Below, one piece after another: positions 1 through 10,700 of a stretch of DNA of 64,000 nucleotides. The DNA comes from Acidimicrobiia bacterium. GTDB lineage: Bacteria > Actinomycetota > Acidimicrobiia > Acidimicrobiales > AC-14. Made by a program: the position numbers and the translations under genes. The stretch spans positions 1 through 64,000 of the forward strand of contig JAHFUR010000023.1 in assembly GCA_023264995.1 (NCBI GenBank), in the 5' to 3' direction. The first letter of the stretch is position 1. The number at the start of each line of letters is the position of its first letter. The notes under the pieces were generated by a model. It had not been told where the DNA came from, ran no database searches, and was given only the letters and a program-made list of their open reading frames with translations.

Positions 1-272
1 GCGAGGCCGGCGGCCGCCAGCACCGGCCTCGGCCCGGCCCGCACGCCGAGCAGGACGGCGCCGGCGCCGAGAGCGGCCCGGGCGCCGGCGTCGAGCGGCG
101 CCCAGCCGCTCGGTTGGCCTGACGCGAGGATGGCGACGACCGCGCTGGCGCCGGCAACCGCGAACACCCAGGCCCGCAGGCGGTCAGTCGCCATAGGAGA
201 CAGGACGTAGAGAAGGAGGGCGCCCCCCGCGAGACCGACCGTCTCCGCCAGGACCAGCCCGAGCACGATCAC
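1..272 (-). CDS. Membrane protein, 5' part only (runs off left edge)
   Basis: The reverse strand is open from a GTG at 272 to the window edge, about 90 codons. The peptide begins MIVLGLVLAETVGLAGGALL and shows at least two hydrophobic segments (about residues 2-26 and 36-52), then an Ala/Gly-rich stretch. A purine-rich GAGGG lies just upstream of the GTG. It is divergent from the chain-length regulator at 352. I do not recognise the family from this fragment. Membrane location is inferred from hydrophobicity; the rest of the gene is outside the window. Confidence 0.5.
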   Translation of the reverse strand, partial: MIVLGLVLAETVGLAGGALLLYVLSPMATDRLRAWVFAVAGASAVVAILASGQPSGWAPLDAGARAALGAGAVLLGVRAGPRPVLAAAGL

Positions 273-351
273 GACCTACCCTCTCACGAGGTCGGCCCGG
301 CGCCGGAGCGGGCTCCCTGAACCGATCGGTCGTTGCCGGTACCCTGGCCGG

Positions 352-2151
352 GTGAACCTTGGCGGCGAGATCTCAGCGACCGTAGATCTCCGCGCATATC
401 TGGTAGCCCTCTGGCGTCGGAAGCTCGCGGTCGCGCTCTGTCTGAGCCTGGTCGTTGGTACGGCGATGGTCCTCTCCTACCGCAAGACGCCCGAGTACCA
501 GGCCAGCTCCCAGCTCCTCCTTCGGGCCCGGTTGCGGGACCTCCTCGCCAGTACCGGCGCGAGCACGTACGTCGACCCAGTCCGGTCGCAGAAGACCGAG
601 ATCCAGATCATCACCGGCCCGAACGTCGCGTCGGAGGTCGCCAAACGGATCGGCCCGAACGGCGGGGTGAGCGTGCACCCGCTGCCCGACACCGACATCC
701 TCCTCGTGGTCGCCGTCGACCCGAGCCCGTCAACGGCAGCCAAGGTGGCCAACACCTACGTCGACGCCTACATCGCCCTCCGCCAGGCCCAAGCCGTGAC
801 CGAGCTGGAGGCGGCCGGCGCCGCGGTGCAGGCCCGGATCACCGATCTGGGGAAGCAGATCGACGACCTGATCGCCTCGAGCACACCGCCGGCCCCGTCG
901 GGCACCGGGCGTGTGACGGACACGACGGTGCGGTCCACGACCGCGACACAGCTCGACGCACTCACCAACCAGCAGATACTGCTCAAGCAGAAGCTGAGCG
1001 ACATCCAAGTCGAGTCGACGCTCGACTCTGGTGGCGCCACCGTGGTGGCGCCGGCTCTGGCCCCTTCCGCCCCCTTCACCCCCAACCACCAGCGCGACCT
1101 CATGCTGGCCGTCGCCGTCGGCCTCGTATTCGGCGTCGGCGTCGCCCTGCTGTGGGAGTTCCTCGACGACTCGATCGACACCAAGGAGGATCTGGCCCGG
1201 CTCGTCCCCGACATCCCTGTCCTCGCCGCAGTGCCGCCGGTCAAGGCCTGGCGGGACAAGAGCCGCCCCTTCGTCGTGTCGCTCGTCGACGAGAGCTCCC
1301 CGGCGGCCGAGGCCTACAACAGCCTGCGCACCTCCATCCACTTCGCCCGGCTCGAGCAGCAGATCTCCCTGATCCAGATCACCAGCGCCAGCGCGGCCGA
1401 GGGCAAGACCTCGACCGTGGCCAACCTGGGCGTTGCGCTGGCCCGGGCCGGGAACCGGGTGGTCATCGTGTGCTGCGACCTGCGCCGGCCCCGGATCCAT
1501 GAGTTCTTCGGGTTAAGGAACGATGTCGGGTTCGTGTCGGTCCTGGTCGGGGAATCATCCCTGTCGGCCGCGATCCAAGCCGTGCCCGGCCAGCCTCGGC
1601 TCGCGCTCCTGGCCGCCGGACCGCCCCCGCCGAACCCCTCCGAGCTGCTGTCCTCGCGCCGAGCGACCGACATCTTCACCGCCCTGCGGAACAACGCCGA
1701 CATCGTGCTCGTCGACTGCCCACCGCTGCTCCCCGTCACCGACGCGGTCGTCCTCTCGGAAAAGGTCGACGCCACGCTCCTCATCGTCAGTGCCGGTACC
1801 ACCACTCGCCGTCGTCTCCACCACGCCGCTGACCTCCTCCGCCAGGTCAATGCGCCTCTGATTGGCCTGGTGCTCAACGGCGCCGCCACTGAGGGTGGTT
1901 ACGGGTACACCTACGGACAGAAGAAGACGGACAAGGTGCCGGCGCGGTCGGCCACCCCGTCCAGCGGCCATGTGCCCATCGAGACCGGGTTTGCCGGGAA
2001 CGGGAACGGGAACGGAGCCGCCCCCAATGGCGCCCGAGCCGCCCACAACGGGGGGGACCGGGCCCCGGGCGGCACACCCGGCCCTGGCGGGCGTTCGCGG
2101 CCGGCGGCGCAGCAACCTGAGCCCAGCCCGCCATCGCGACCACTGTCCTGA
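352..2151 (+). CDS. Polysaccharide chain-length regulator fused to BY-type tyrosine kinase
   Basis: 599 residues. The N-terminal Wzz-type domain is bounded by membrane segments near residues 25-43 and 253-268. A cytoplasmic bacterial tyrosine-kinase domain follows: Walker A AAEGKTS (about 348-354), Walker A' VVIVCCDLRRP (about 370) and Walker B VLVDCPP (about 452). A small tyrosine cluster, GGYGYTYG (about 516), could be the autophosphorylation site, followed by a Gly/Asn/Pro-rich tail. Such proteins set chain length and gate export or polymerisation of capsule or exopolysaccharide. The start is GTG at 352, divergent from the gene at the left edge. It heads the polysaccharide locus, just upstream of the initiating transferase. 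The family call is firm; the polymer is unknown. Confidence 0.9.
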   Translation: MNLGGEISATVDLRAYLVALWRRKLAVALCLSLVVGTAMVLSYRKTPEYQASSQLLLRARLRDLLASTGASTYVDPVRSQKTEIQIITGPNVASEVAKRIGPNGGVSVHPLPDTDILLVVAVDPSPSTAAKVANTYVDAYIALRQAQAVTELEAAGAAVQARITDLGKQIDDLIASSTPPAPSGTGRVTDTTVRSTTATQLDALTNQQILLKQKLSDIQVESTLDSGGATVVAPALAPSAPFTPNHQRDLMLAVAVGLVFGVGVALLWEFLDDSIDTKEDLARLVPDIPVLAAVPPVKAWRDKSRPFVVSLVDESSPAAEAYNSLRTSIHFARLEQQISLIQITSASAAEGKTSTVANLGVALARAGNRVVIVCCDLRRPRIHEFFGLRNDVGFVSVLVGESSLSAAIQAVPGQPRLALLAAGPPPPNPSELLSSRRATDIFTALRNNADIVLVDCPPLLPVTDAVVLSEKVDATLLIVSAGTTTRRRLHHAADLLRQVNAPLIGLVLNGAATEGGYGYTYGQKKTDKVPARSATPSSGHVPIETGFAGNGNGNGAAPNGARAAHNGGDRAPGGTPGPGGRSRPAAQQPEPSPPSRPLS

Positions 2152-2270
2152 GCGTCGCCGTCACCGCCGCGCCCCGTGCCGGAACGGCTCCGGCCCCCAC
2201 GACAGAGGCGGCGTCTCATGTACGCTGACGGCGCTAAGCGGAGGCCTCCCACGACGACACGCGGGGCAGT

Positions 2271-3764
2271 ATGAGCACGCTGGACAGACTTCAGCAACAA
2301 CGAGACGGCGGCCAGCGGGCGGGGCCAAGGGGTTCAGTGGCGACGCCGATCCAGCGCGGCGAGCCTCGCCTCAAGCCGCGGACGGCGAAGTCGCTCGTCG
2401 TGGCCGCCGACTGCCTGGCCGCGGCGGCGGCCATGTGGCTGGCGTTCGAGCTCCGGGCGTCGGTGGGCACCACCGACATCCGCGCCAACGCCGGTCGGCA
2501 CCTGCTCGTCGGCGCCGTTTCGCTCCCCGGCTGGGTCCTCATCTTCGCCCGCTACCGCCTCTACACCGCCCGCCACGTCTGGGACCGGCTCGAAGAAGTC
2601 CGGCGGATCGTCCACGCCGTCGCCGTAGCCGTCCTGCTCGTTGCCGTCACCGCCTTCTCGCTCCGGGTCTATGTGGCCCGAGGTTGGCTGATCCTTACCC
2701 TTTTCACCGGGATCGCCATCGTGTCGATCGAGCGGGCACTCGTCCGCCGAGGCTTCGATGCCCTCCGCCGAAAGGGCTTCATGTCGAGGCCGGTGGTCAT
2801 CGTCGGCACCAACACCGAGGCGGCCCGGCTCACCGCCACGATCCTGGACAACAGCTCGCTCGGCTACCAGGTCGTCGGGGTCATCGACAATGGTGCGGCG
2901 ATGGGCACACCAGGTGTCGACCGGGAAACACGCCTGGTCGACGACACCCTTCATGTCGTGGCAAGCACACGCGCCTCGGGGGTGCTGATCGCGACCTCGG
3001 GCATCGACGCCGCCGCGTGCAACGCGCTGACGCGAGCGCTGGTGGAACAGGGCGTGCACGTTGAGCTCTCGTCGTCGTTGCACGACATCGCTCCCGAGCG
3101 TCTGACCGTCCGGGGCTTCGGCGGCCACGCGTTGATGCACGTCCGGCCCGTGCAGCGCCACGGCTGGCGGGCCCGGGCCAAGCGCGCCTTCGACGTGGTG
3201 TTGGCGACCATCCTCCTGGCCATGGCGGCACCTGTCCTGGCCCTCGCCGCCATCGCCATCCGAGTGAGCTCGCACGGGCCGGTGCTGTTCCGTCAGAAGC
3301 GCGTCGGCCGGGGCGGCATCACCTTCGAGATGTTGAAGCTGCGCACGATGGTGCGAGATGCCGAGGTCCGCCTGGGCGAGCTGCGCGCCCGCAACGAGGC
3401 CGATGGGCCGATGTTCAAGATGCGGTCCGACCCCCGGGTGACCCATGTCGGAAAGGTCCTACGCCGGTTCTCCCTTGATGAGCTTCCCCAGCTCTGGAAC
3501 GTGTTGCGGGGCGAGATGACCCTCGTCGGACCTCGGCCGGCGCTGCCCGAAGAGATGAGGGAGTGGGGCCCCGAGGTCCATCACCGGCTCACGGTAAGCC
3601 CCGGGATGACCGGGATGTGGCAGGTGAGCGGTCGCACCAACTGTTCGTTCGAGGACTACACCCGCCTCGACCTCTACTACGTCGACAACTGGTCGCTCTG
3701 GCGCGATCTGGTGATCCTCTGCCGCACCGTGCCCGCACTCCTTTCGCGCCGGGGGGCGTACTAG
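2271..3764 (+). CDS. Polyprenyl-phosphate sugar-1-phosphate transferase (WbaP/CpsE type)
   Basis: 497 residues. The N-terminal half has about four membrane segments and a nucleotide-binding-like core (VVIVGTNTEAARL, near residue 180). The C-terminal bacterial sugar transferase domain begins at KRAFDVV (about 304) after the last membrane helix. It carries the family motifs PVLFRQKRVGRGG, KLRTM, RRFSLDELPQLWNVLRGEM, VGPRPALPEE and SPGMTGMWQVSGR. This class transfers a hexose-1-phosphate to undecaprenyl phosphate, the first membrane step of exopolysaccharide or O-antigen synthesis. Length and architecture match the family. It sits 120 bp after the chain-length regulator, probably in the same transcription unit. 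Sugar specificity cannot be read from sequence. Confidence 0.93.
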   Translation: MSTLDRLQQQRDGGQRAGPRGSVATPIQRGEPRLKPRTAKSLVVAADCLAAAAAMWLAFELRASVGTTDIRANAGRHLLVGAVSLPGWVLIFARYRLYTARHVWDRLEEVRRIVHAVAVAVLLVAVTAFSLRVYVARGWLILTLFTGIAIVSIERALVRRGFDALRRKGFMSRPVVIVGTNTEAARLTATILDNSSLGYQVVGVIDNGAAMGTPGVDRETRLVDDTLHVVASTRASGVLIATSGIDAAACNALTRALVEQGVHVELSSSLHDIAPERLTVRGFGGHALMHVRPVQRHGWRARAKRAFDVVLATILLAMAAPVLALAAIAIRVSSHGPVLFRQKRVGRGGITFEMLKLRTMVRDAEVRLGELRARNEADGPMFKMRSDPRVTHVGKVLRRFSLDELPQLWNVLRGEMTLVGPRPALPEEMREWGPEVHHRLTVSPGMTGMWQVSGRTNCSFEDYTRLDLYYVDNWSLWRDLVILCRTVPALLSRRGAY

Positions 3765-3789
3765 CGCCGGGCGGCGGCAGTTCGTCGTC

Positions 3790-4575
3790 ATGAGCGGCAA
3801 CCTCAGTGTCGAGGCCCAGGAGCGGTACCGGTTCATACGAGACCTCCTGCTCGCGGATATGGAACCGCCGGCTCGGATCGTCGAGCTAGGAGCCGCCCCG
3901 GGTGACCAGATCGCCGCGCTCGCCGACCTGGGGTACGCGGCGACTGCCATCGACATCGGGATCGGTGCCGATGACTGGGCCGACGGCGAGCGGGGGCGGA
4001 TGGCGGACCTGCTCGACCAGGCCAAGGTGACCCACGTCCAATGGGACCTGGAGGCCACGCCCTACCCGCTGGCCGACGAGAGCTTCGACGCGGTGATCAT
4101 GACCGAGGTCTACGAGCACCTGCGGGAGTACCCCGTCCGCTCCCTCCTCGAGGTGCGCCGCATCCTCCGGCCCGGCGGGCGGTTCTACTTCACGACCCCG
4201 AACGCGGCCTACGTGATGAACCGCGCCCGGCTCCTCCTCGGGCGGAGCGTCGCCACCCCCCTGCACGACTGGATCGGCGGGCTCCCCCACGCGCGCCATG
4301 CCCGGGAGTACACCTTTGGCGAGGTCGAGGAGCTGTTCGCGCATGCCGGCCTGCGCGTCTGCATGTCGACGAGCCGCCACTTCCATAAGAGCACGGGCAA
4401 GGTCCGGCCCCTCAGCCGAGCGATGAAGCAGGCCATCGATATCGTCAGTCGTTTCCGGCCGACGCTGGGCCCGTCCATCGTGGTGGTGGCGACGCGCGGC
4501 GAGGACGGGCCGACGCCAGCCGGGAGCGCACCGAGCGCCGCGGACCGGCAAGCACCTCTCGGTAGAGCTCGCTGA
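3790..4575 (+). CDS. Class I SAM-dependent methyltransferase
   Basis: 261 residues with a Rossmann-type fold: motif I VELGAAPGDQ (from about residue 31), an acidic end of strand 2 (AIDIG), FDAVIMTEVYEHL as motif IV, and LRPGGRFYFTTPN as motif VI. This is the methyltransferase 11-like layout. In a polysaccharide locus it probably methylates a sugar or a lipid-linked intermediate, which is inference. It starts 26 bp after the initiating transferase. Its 3' end overlaps the convergent glycosyltransferase gene by about 130 bp, so one of the two C-termini may not be conserved. Confidence 0.8.
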   Translation: MSGNLSVEAQERYRFIRDLLLADMEPPARIVELGAAPGDQIAALADLGYAATAIDIGIGADDWADGERGRMADLLDQAKVTHVQWDLEATPYPLADESFDAVIMTEVYEHLREYPVRSLLEVRRILRPGGRFYFTTPNAAYVMNRARLLLGRSVATPLHDWIGGLPHARHAREYTFGEVEELFAHAGLRVCMSTSRHFHKSTGKVRPLSRAMKQAIDIVSRFRPTLGPSIVVVATRGEDGPTPAGSAPSAADRQAPLGRAR

Positions 4576-5716
4576 CGAGGGGGGCCACCACCTCGGGCAG
4601 GAACTCCGTGGCTTTCCGGGCGGCGGCCTCGCCGAGGCGCCGGCGCAGGTCCGGGCTCTCGGCCAGTCTGGTCAATGCTCGGGCTAGGGCGGCAACGTCG
4701 CCGGGCGGCACGAGCAGTCCGGTCACCCCGTCGACGACCACCTCGGCCGGGCCGCCGGCGTCTGCGGCCACCACGGCGAGGCCGGCGGCCATGCCTTCGA
4801 CCACCACTAGGCCGAAGGGCTCGGGGATCACCGAGGCGTGGACAAGCACGTCCAGGCGGGCCAGCTCGGCCGCGATGTCCGCCCGGAAGCCGGTGAATTC
4901 GACCCTGGCGCCCAGGCCCAGGGTCTCGGCAAGGGCGCGAAGCTCTCGGTCGAAGGCCACCTCGCCGAACATCGGCGCCCCGATCACGACCGCCTCGGCC
5001 TCGTCCTCGGGGAACGCCTCGGCGAAGGCCCGCAAGAACACGTCCTGGCCCTTCCACGGCGAGATCCGGCCCAGGATCCCCACCCGCAGCCGGGCCGACG
5101 GGACGTGGTCGGTCCTCATCGCCGGGACCCCGTCGCGGATGACGCGAGCCGGCGGGCCGGAGGATGAGAACTGAAGTGTGTTCAGGGTGCTCACCGAGTT
5201 GGCGATCACACCGTCGGCCAGCAGGCCGACGAGGGCGCGGACGGCCCCCGCCGCCGGCCCGGGCAGGTAGTCGACGGCGATCCTGTCCCTGATGTGGCAC
5301 ACGACGGGCACGCCGGCGAGGCGGGCCGCCACCGTGCCGTAGACGGCGGCCTTGAGCGAGTTCGTGTGGACGACATCGGGCCGCTCCCGGCGGAGCCAGC
5401 GGGCGAGCCAGAACGTATAGGCGGCCCACTGACCGGCGACGCGTAGTGGGAGGCGGGACAGGACAACCGACTCCCGCCGGAGGCCCCCGGCCTCAGCGGC
5501 CACCGGCTCCACGTCGACCACGGCCCCGGCGGCCCGGAGGAGGGGGACGAGCGGCCCGTCCTCGGCCAGAACGACGTGGGCTCGGACCCCGTCGACCGCC
5601 CCGACCAGCCTGAGCATGGCCAGCTCGCCGCCGGACAGCTTGGCGCAGTGGTTGACATAGACGACGCGCAGGGACCGCTCAGGGGGCCTCACGTCTCGGA
5701 GCCGTCCGGGGACCAA
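4445..5716 (-). CDS. Glycosyltransferase family 4/1
   Basis: Up to 423 residues, GT-B fold. The N-terminus has VVYVNHCAKLSGGELAML, like the GG(A/S)E-type acceptor loop of GT4 enzymes. The C-terminal donor domain shows VGILGRISPWKGQDVFLRAF, VIPEPFGLVVVEGMAAGL (the E-x7-E motif) and GLLVPPGD. The TTG at 5716 gives the longest form; a GTG at 5692 starting MRPPERSL is equally plausible and lies closer to the first strand. It is divergent from the FkbM gene (about 10 bp apart) and converges with the methyltransferase, overlapping its 3' end. Donor and acceptor sugars are unknown. Confidence 0.85.
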   Translation of the reverse strand: MVPGRLRDVRPPERSLRVVYVNHCAKLSGGELAMLRLVGAVDGVRAHVVLAEDGPLVPLLRAAGAVVDVEPVAAEAGGLRRESVVLSRLPLRVAGQWAAYTFWLARWLRRERPDVVHTNSLKAAVYGTVAARLAGVPVVCHIRDRIAVDYLPGPAAGAVRALVGLLADGVIANSVSTLNTLQFSSSGPPARVIRDGVPAMRTDHVPSARLRVGILGRISPWKGQDVFLRAFAEAFPEDEAEAVVIGAPMFGEVAFDRELRALAETLGLGARVEFTGFRADIAAELARLDVLVHASVIPEPFGLVVVEGMAAGLAVVAADAGGPAEVVVDGVTGLLVPPGDVAALARALTRLAESPDLRRRLGEAAARKATEFLPEVVAPLVSELYREVLAGPRRSVRSRLASARPRRASPPPRWTGPASAGND

Positions 5717-5726
5717 CGGGTTAGGG

Positions 5727-6650
5727 TTGACCGTGCCACATGTGCTGCCGGCGGTAGCTCACGCGTTCCAACGGCTTCCCCGGAGCCGGACCAAGGTCCG
5801 GATCGGCCGCGTCATCGCCGCCGCCCTCACCTTCGCCGGCGTCGACGCTGTTGCCCCTGTCCGGCTACTCGACGGCACCCTCGTGGTCCTGGACCTGCGG
5901 GGCCGGACTGAGGGCGAGGCCGCATGGAACGGGACGTACGCTCCCGGCGAGCTCTGCATGCTGAAGGCCTGCACTCCTCGCAACGGGCTGCTCCTCGATG
6001 TCGGGGCCAATGTCGGGCTCGTCGCCCTGCCCATGGCGCTGTACATGGCCCCCGCGGGCGGCAGGGTGGTCGCCATCGAGCCCGTGCCGGCGAACCTACA
6101 ACGCTTGCACGATTCGGCGCGGCTGAACGGCCTCTCCCTCGAGATCGAGGGCGTGGCTCTCGGCGACAAGGTCGGCTCGATCCCCGTCACCCGGGAGACC
6201 GGCCTCGGCGCCTCGTCGGGCAATGCGGTCGTCGGCGACAACGCCGTCGGCACCGGCGACACGACGATCGTCGAGCTCACGACACTTGACCACCTCGCCG
6301 CCGAGCGGGCATGGGGCCGGGTCGACACCATGAAGGTCGACGTCGAAGGGTACGAGGTGCCGTTCCTTCGGGGCGCGGCGGCCCTCCTCGCCCGGGACAG
6401 GCCGGTGATCGTCGGCGAGTTCAACAGCCACATGATGCCGGCGTTCGGCCACACGTTCCTCGACGTGGGTGAGATCTGCGACAAGAACGGGTACCGGATC
6501 GTGGCCTTCAGGGCCGACGGCGCCCCCATCGAGGTGAAGGCCACGGTAGGCCTCGGCAATGTCGCACTCGTACCTGCGGAGCGCCTCGATGCCACCATGC
6601 GGCTCCTGGCGTCCATGACCGACCGGCCGACAGACCGCCGGGCCGGATGA
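5727..6650 (+). CDS. FkbM family methyltransferase
   Basis: 307 residues. The SAM-binding motif LLLDVGANVGLVALPMAL begins near residue 90, followed by VVAIEPVPANLQRL and, later, MKVDVEGYEVPFLRGA, the FkbM signature. FkbM enzymes are O-methyltransferases, frequent in polysaccharide and glycolipid loci. The proposed start is TTG at 5727. The stop overlaps the next gene's ATG by 4 bp (ATGA), so the two are translationally coupled. The substrate is unknown; methylation of a sugar hydroxyl is inferred from context. A second FkbM protein lies at 18982-20073. Confidence 0.85.
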   Translation: MTVPHVLPAVAHAFQRLPRSRTKVRIGRVIAAALTFAGVDAVAPVRLLDGTLVVLDLRGRTEGEAAWNGTYAPGELCMLKACTPRNGLLLDVGANVGLVALPMALYMAPAGGRVVAIEPVPANLQRLHDSARLNGLSLEIEGVALGDKVGSIPVTRETGLGASSGNAVVGDNAVGTGDTTIVELTTLDHLAAERAWGRVDTMKVDVEGYEVPFLRGAAALLARDRPVIVGEFNSHMMPAFGHTFLDVGEICDKNGYRIVAFRADGAPIEVKATVGLGNVALVPAERLDATMRLLASMTDRPTDRRAG

Positions 6651-7729
6651 GCAGCCCTCTCCGAGCCCTCGCCTTCTACCTCCCCCAGTTCCACCCGGTC
6701 CCCGAGAACGATGAGTGGTGGGGCCCAGGCTTCACGGAGTGGACGAACACGGCCAAGGCCCGGCCGCTGTTCCCTGGCCACTACCAGCCCCACGTCCCCG
6801 CCGACCTCGGCTTCTACGACCTCCGCTGCCCGGAGTCCCGTGAGGCACAGGCCGACCTGGCCCGCCGCTATGGGATCGCGGGTTTCCTCTACTGGCACTA
6901 CTGGTTCGCCGGCCGGCGCATGCTCGACCGGCCCTTTCGTGAGGTGCTGGCGTCCGGGGCGCCCGATTTCCCGTTCTGCCTGGCTTGGGCCAATCAGACA
7001 TGGACGGGGATCTGGCACGGCGCGGCCGACCGGATCCTCGTCGAGCAGACGTACCCGGGGGCCGAAGACGACCAGGCCCATTTCGACTCGCTCCTCCCCG
7101 CCTTCCGGGACCGGCGCTACCTCACCGTGGCTGGGAAGCCCCTCTTCTACGTCTTCCGGCCCGAGGAGCTCCCGAACGCGGCCGCGTTCGTCGAGCGGTG
7201 GCAGGACATGGCCCGGGCCGCCGGCTTCGACGGCCTGTTCCTGGTGGCCGAGGTCTCCGACCTCCACGGCTACGGGCCGGCCTACCTGTCACCGGCGGCC
7301 GACGGCTTCGACGCCGGGGCCTACATGCGGCTTCCGGCCCACCGGAGCCGGGCGAGCGTGCTGCGCATGCGAGCCCTCCGCAAGCTTTCCGGTCCCGAGG
7401 TGCTGCCATATGCCTCCAGGCCGCTCCCGATCCCGACCCTCGAGCCCGGCGCCCGGCTCCTCCCCACCGTCTACCCGAACTGGGACAACTCCCCCCGGAG
7501 CGGGCGTAAGGGCGTGGTCCTCCACGGCGCCACGCCCGAACGCTTCCGGGCCCACGTCAGAGCCGCCGTCCACCACGTGCGCGACGTCCCGGCCGAGGAG
7601 CGGCTCCTCTTCATCAAGTCCTGGAACGAGTGGGCCGAGGGCAACCATCTCGAGCCGGACCTGCGGCATTCGACGGGCTTCCTGGAGGCGGTGCGTGACG
7701 AGCTCGCGGGAGCCTCATGGCCCGAGTGA
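6647..7729 (+). CDS. WbsX / GH99-like glycan protein
   Basis: 360 residues matching the WbsX family throughout: AFYLPQFHPVPENDEWWG at the N-terminus, GFTEWTN, a PLFPGHYQPHVPADLGFYD block, IAGFLYWHYWFAGRRML, WANQTW in the middle and KSWNEWAEGNHLEPD near the C-terminus. The family resembles GH99 endo-alpha-mannanases and occurs in O-antigen loci, where it is variously called a glycosyltransferase or hydrolase; the real activity is unsettled. The conserved Glu and Trp positions are present. It is coupled to the FkbM gene by ATGA and overlaps the 3' end of the convergent gene by about 15 bp. Confidence 0.82.
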   Translation: MSSPLRALAFYLPQFHPVPENDEWWGPGFTEWTNTAKARPLFPGHYQPHVPADLGFYDLRCPESREAQADLARRYGIAGFLYWHYWFAGRRMLDRPFREVLASGAPDFPFCLAWANQTWTGIWHGAADRILVEQTYPGAEDDQAHFDSLLPAFRDRRYLTVAGKPLFYVFRPEELPNAAAFVERWQDMARAAGFDGLFLVAEVSDLHGYGPAYLSPAADGFDAGAYMRLPAHRSRASVLRMRALRKLSGPEVLPYASRPLPIPTLEPGARLLPTVYPNWDNSPRSGRKGVVLHGATPERFRAHVRAAVHHVRDVPAEERLLFIKSWNEWAEGNHLEPDLRHSTGFLEAVRDELAGASWPE

Positions 7730-10700
7730 CCGGGCCGGTGCATACGCGGCGACCTCGTAGACCATGGCCGGGCCGTACCAGGGTTGGGTCGGGTCGGCCA
7801 GCGTGCCGGCATCCTGTGGCCAGAACGCCGGGCGCGCGCCCCCGAAGTAGCCGCCGTAGTTCACGACCACCCGGTCGACTCTGATCTCCGTCACCGTCCT
7901 GGCCGTGAACGCGACCACCCGGCGCCGTTCTCGGAACTCGTCGCGCACCCGGCCGACGGTCGTCCAACGCCCGCCGCCGTCACGGACGCTGATGTCGTAG
8001 CTCCGCAAGCCGGGCACCACGCTCCCCAGCGAGTGGGTGGACACCACCACCCGGTCCACGGTCGTCGGCGAACCGAGGGCCACCGTGATCGAGGGTGCCG
8101 GGTCATCGGGAGCCTGGGCCCATGCCGAGAGGGCCCGGAAATCGCCTTTGCCCTGAGCATCGGCCACACCGTCGATGGCCGCGGCGGCCGGGTTGCTCGG
8201 TAGCTCGCTGGAGGCGGTGGCACGGGCGCCCGCGACCGCCGCGGCGACGTCCGGACCGAACGCCTCGACCGCCCTCAGCTCTGGCGGGGTGCCGCCGGCG
8301 AACCGGAGGTAGCGCGGCGACCCGTCGACCGTCATCGTGACCTGCCCTCCCGCTGGCCACCCGCCCAACGGAGCGCCCATGACGTCGACCAGGTCCACGG
8401 GAACGCCTGACCGGGCCCGGAGCGCGGTCCGCACGTCGTCGGCCCACACCACGATGACGCCGTCGATCGAAGGTGCGCCTGGCCGGGCACCGAACTGGGC
8501 GGCCAGCACAAGAGGATCGCCCGTCTCAACCATCCGCACCAGCGCCCGGCCCGCAACCATGGACCCGTAGGTCATGGCCGCGAGAGCCGCCGGTTTCACG
8601 GCAGAGGCCGCACGCGCCGTCGGGGTCTGGATCAACGAGTAGCTGAGGCCGAAGTCGCCATAGCCGCCCTCGGTGATGAAGTAGCTCCACTTCTCCACGC
8701 CGGCCTGACGGAGCAGGACCTGGGCCCGCACCAGCTTGTCGGCCTGGCTGAAGTAGTTGGCCGGCCCGTCGGACCACCACGCGCTCTCGGTGTCCCAGAC
8801 CGGCATCGCCGGCACTCCGTGGGAACCGAGCAGCGCGGCGAAGCGCCCGAGGAGCTCGGGGATCCCCTGCTCCTCGAAGGACCGGTTATGGCCGGTGTAG
8901 GGGTGGATCCCGGCGACGTCCATGAGGGCGAACCCTCCGGCCCTCCCGATGGCATCCCAGTAGGTCAGGTCCATCTCCAGCACGCTCCCGCCGACGACTC
9001 GGGCGCCGGGGTCAGCCGCCCTCACGCTCTCGAAGACGGGACGCAGGACCCGGTCGACGTAACGGTCGGCGGGGCCCAGGGTGTTGTTCGGCTCGTTCCA
9101 CGCCTCCCACACCGCGACATCGTCCTTGAAGTGTTCGACCACCTCGCGCACCCGCGCCCCCCATGTCCCGTCGTCGACGAGTGTCTTCTCCGGCCCGTTC
9201 CCGCCCAGGAGGACATCGAGGGTCACCCCGTTCGCCGCCGCCAGCCGGGCCGCTTCCTTGATCCTCGCGTCGGCGGCCGAGAAGTCGAGGGGCGCCGACG
9301 ACGACGAGCCCGAGAGCATCGCCTGCCAGTCGAGCGTCGCTCTGACCAGGTTGAACCCGAGGGCGTGGGCCACCGCCACCGACCGGGCCGGGCTCGGTCC
9401 GCCGAAGTCCATACCGGGAGGCAACGTCGAAAAGTCCAGGGTGTCCGCCGGCGTGCCGATCGAGTAGTAGCCGCAATCGGCGCCGACTACATTCCCCGCC
9501 TTCAGGAGCCTGGCCTGGACCTCGTAGTACCCGGGCCCTGGTGGCGGCAGGTCGAGCTGCACCGCCATGTCCGTCCCCGTCCTGGGCACGGCGAACCGTG
9601 TCGGCTTCGGCATCTCTCCTCGAAGGACCTGGCCGTGGGTACGGACCGTGTACTCGCCCTTGAGCTCACCGGCGACCGCCGCCCACCAGGGCTCGAAGGT
9701 GATCATGACCGCTGGCGCCCGGCCGGCGGGAAAGTACCCGCCCGGGGCCGCCGTCTCGATGCCCGCGCCCACCCCGAGCCTCGGTGTCACCGACCGGTTG
9801 CTGTCGACGAGCGCCCGGAGCTCATCGGGTGTGACCCACGACACGCCTTGTGACCGCGAAAACGGGCGTCCCGTGGCGTAGTAGATGCGACCGCCGAGCT
9901 GTTCCATCGGCGCCCCCTGGGTCATCGTCCCGATCGGCCCCTCGTCGCTCGCCAAGCCGACGTACAACCCCTCGTCGGTGAAGGCCACCATCCCGTTCCC
10001 AGCGCTGGTCACGTAGATGGTGCCGTCGGGCGCCCTCGTCGCCCCGCCCATCACCCGGAGGTGGAAGGGACCGTTGGCGTTGTCGTCGAGCGATGAACCG
10101 AAGGTCGACACGAGGGCGCCGCCCCGGTTGTAGAGGCGAATGAAGTGGCCATCGGTGCTGACCACCTCCCCGTCGAGCGGGTCGACGCTGATGTGACGGC
10201 CGACGACCGCGCTACGGCCTACGAGGTCGCCATCCATGTCGAACAGATCGGATCCCGTCGAGCTGTCGGCACGGACCACGACCACCCCCACGCGGAACCC
10301 GCCCCGGGTCGCTTGGCCGAACACGCCGGCACCGGACACGCCGCTTGCCGGCCGGGCCCACACGAGTGCACCCTCCGGCGAGAACTTGTACAGCCCGCCG
10401 TCGCCTGCGACGTAGACGCTGCCCGACGGGTCGACCGCCAGTGAGGGCCGCAGCCCGGGCACATCAAGGCGAAAGGACGACTGTCGCGCCATCGGCTCGA
10501 GGCCGTACACCACGATCTCGCCTCCGTCGGTGAGCAGGTACAGCTGATCGGGACGACCACCCGAAGCGGCACGCAGCCTGAGGCTGGCGATGCCAAGGCC
10601 GCTTCCCGGTCCAGAGATCACCACGTGGGCGGCTCCGATCGGGGCCGGCCCCCGAGCTCGGCCTTCGTCGCCGCGGGCGCCGCACGGCGCTTCGACCGGT